DNA of 64,000 nt from an uncultured Verrucomicrobia subdivision 3 bacterium. Its GTDB lineage: Bacteria > Verrucomicrobiota > Verrucomicrobiia > Limisphaerales > UBA11358. The position numbers and the translations under genes were made by a program. Numbering within the stretch: the stretch's first letter is position 1; every line of letters begins with the position of its first letter. Shown piece by piece: positions 63,596 through 64,000 of the stretch. The notes below the pieces were generated by a model that saw only the letters and a list, made by a program, of their open reading frames with translations, made no database searches and had not been told where the DNA came from. Location: contig CAITTG010000009.1 of NCBI GenBank assembly GCA_903895255.1, forward strand, positions 33,092-97,091. The letters are read 5' to 3'.

Positions 63596-63601
63596 GATCA
63601 C

Positions 63602-64000
63602 CCTTATGAGCCAAGCCTATCCGCCAGCAAATGCGTGCGCAATGCCGAAACTATCACTTCGTCCCGGAGGGGCGTAGCTTGACACTGCCCCTGATTGATC
63701 GTAAGCAAAAGTCGAGTCTGCGGAGTGCGCCCGTCCCGGGCGCAGCAACGCCGACAGGCAGGCAAGTCCGGGGTTAATCCCCACGGCTCACCCGAAACTC
63801 TGTTGCTGTGCCCGAGGACGGGCGCGCTCCGGGGCAGTGCCAGGATGCGCCCGTCCCGGAGGGACCCCGGAAATTAGAGCATTGACAGAAATGATGTAGC
63901 GCTGCGAAGCGAGGATTTTGGGTTTTTTGGCGAGGCTTTGGCGAAGGCGCATACCCACTGCGGTCTGTGCCTGAGCCAAAACGAAGCCAAAAACCCAAAA
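63602..64000. other. Intergenic region with short inverted repeats
   Basis: 399 bp to the window edge with no supported gene. It holds the short repeat set at 63726-63856 and, after about 63890, a stretch that reads as a Lys/Ser/Leu-rich frame on the minus strand, probably repeat-derived rather than a gene. The dacB promoter should be near 63600-63700. Confidence 0.5.
63726..63856. repeat. Cluster of GCGCCCGTCC-type palindromic repeats
   Basis: TGCGCCCG-TCC-CGGGCGCA (63726-63744) is a perfect hairpin; GGACGGGCGC (63816-63825) and GCGCCCGTCC (63847-63856) form a 10-bp inverted pair. The same 10-mer occurs at 36893-36902. Short, GC-rich and intergenic, they look like REP-type repeats. Confidence 0.6.

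Noticed and set aside
63774..63998. A 74-residue minus-strand frame at the window end
   Set aside because: Overlaps the GC-rich hairpin repeats and has no start signal or family pattern; probably repeat-derived.

Overview
The window reads as chromosomal DNA of a GC-rich Gram-negative bacterium, most likely a verrucomicrobial (PVC superphylum) lineage close to the Pedosphaera/Limisphaera group. The placement is inferred from gene content: an lpxC-fabZ fusion followed by lpxA, an mcsA-mcsB-clpC arginine-phosphorylation operon as in the related Chlamydiae, a type II secretion/type IV pilus ATPase cluster, a prepilin-like N-methylation protein, GH95 and GH128 glycosidases, DUF3106 and DUF4105 proteins, and many short hairpin repeats between genes. 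No rRNA, phage, CRISPR array or transposase gene was seen; one tRNA (Glu, anticodon TTC) is present.

Layout. 1-4360 (-): three consecutive pilus/secretion ATPases, PilB-like, PilT, PilB-like (the first cut by the window edge). 4914-7328 (+): exported GH95 fucosidase. 7719-12758 (+): a membrane Ser/Thr kinase with a Cache sensor, a DUF4105 membrane protein and a lipoprotein hydrolase. 17925-12846 (-): ilvE-mcsA-mcsB-clpC, closed by a terminator. 18023: tRNA-Glu, followed by a 193-bp inverted-repeat element. 18917-20746 (+): glutaminase-STAS-cNMP-binding fusion. 22594-20789 (-): a small cluster with a lipocalin, a DCC thiol-disulfide protein and a thioredoxin-like exported protein. 22811-24957 (+): lipid A genes. 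27023-24972 (-): UvrD-type helicase. 36561-27379 (-): prepilin-like protein, then a tightly packed metabolic operon (aldehyde dehydrogenase, alcohol dehydrogenase, gnd, zwf, a 79-aa protein, NAD(P)HX repair enzyme, second alcohol dehydrogenase). 39080-37029 (-): a second UvrD-type helicase bracketed by two copies of a 167-bp palindromic element. 39766-41223 (+): ECF sigma factor, small membrane protein and a Spy/CnrX-like periplasmic protein. 42722-41242 (-): two overlapping thymidylate-kinase-like genes. 42829-45191 (+): GH43-like lipoprotein and FkbM methyltransferase. 51217-45358 (-): proS, a nucleotidyltransferase-like gene, miaA-lgt, a DUF3106 protein and an anti-sigma-like protein. 51396-54366 (+): hemE-hemN and a small lipoprotein. 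63595-54488 (-): dacB (PBP4), a two-component pair whose sensor kinase carries an extracellular glycosidase-like module, a DUF433/DUF5615 toxin-antitoxin pair and a large GH128-type multidomain protein.

The most unusual locus is the two-component system at 58491-61957. Its 929-residue histidine kinase joins, outside the membrane, a discoidin (F5/8 type C) domain, a GH43-type five-bladed propeller that retains the three expected acidic catalytic positions, and a jelly-roll domain; inside it has a LiaS/NarX-type kinase core. The gene overlaps a NarL/LuxR-type response regulator by 4 bp, and the simplest reading is a polysaccharide sensor whose ligand-binding part is, or was, a glycoside hydrolase. 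Other unusual points are a thymidylate-kinase paralogue with a Walker A Lys-to-Arg change, two families of dispersed hairpin repeats, and a nested-stem element upstream of the Ser/Thr kinase. Twelve gene pairs overlap by exactly 4 bp (ATGA or GTGA), so translational coupling is common here.
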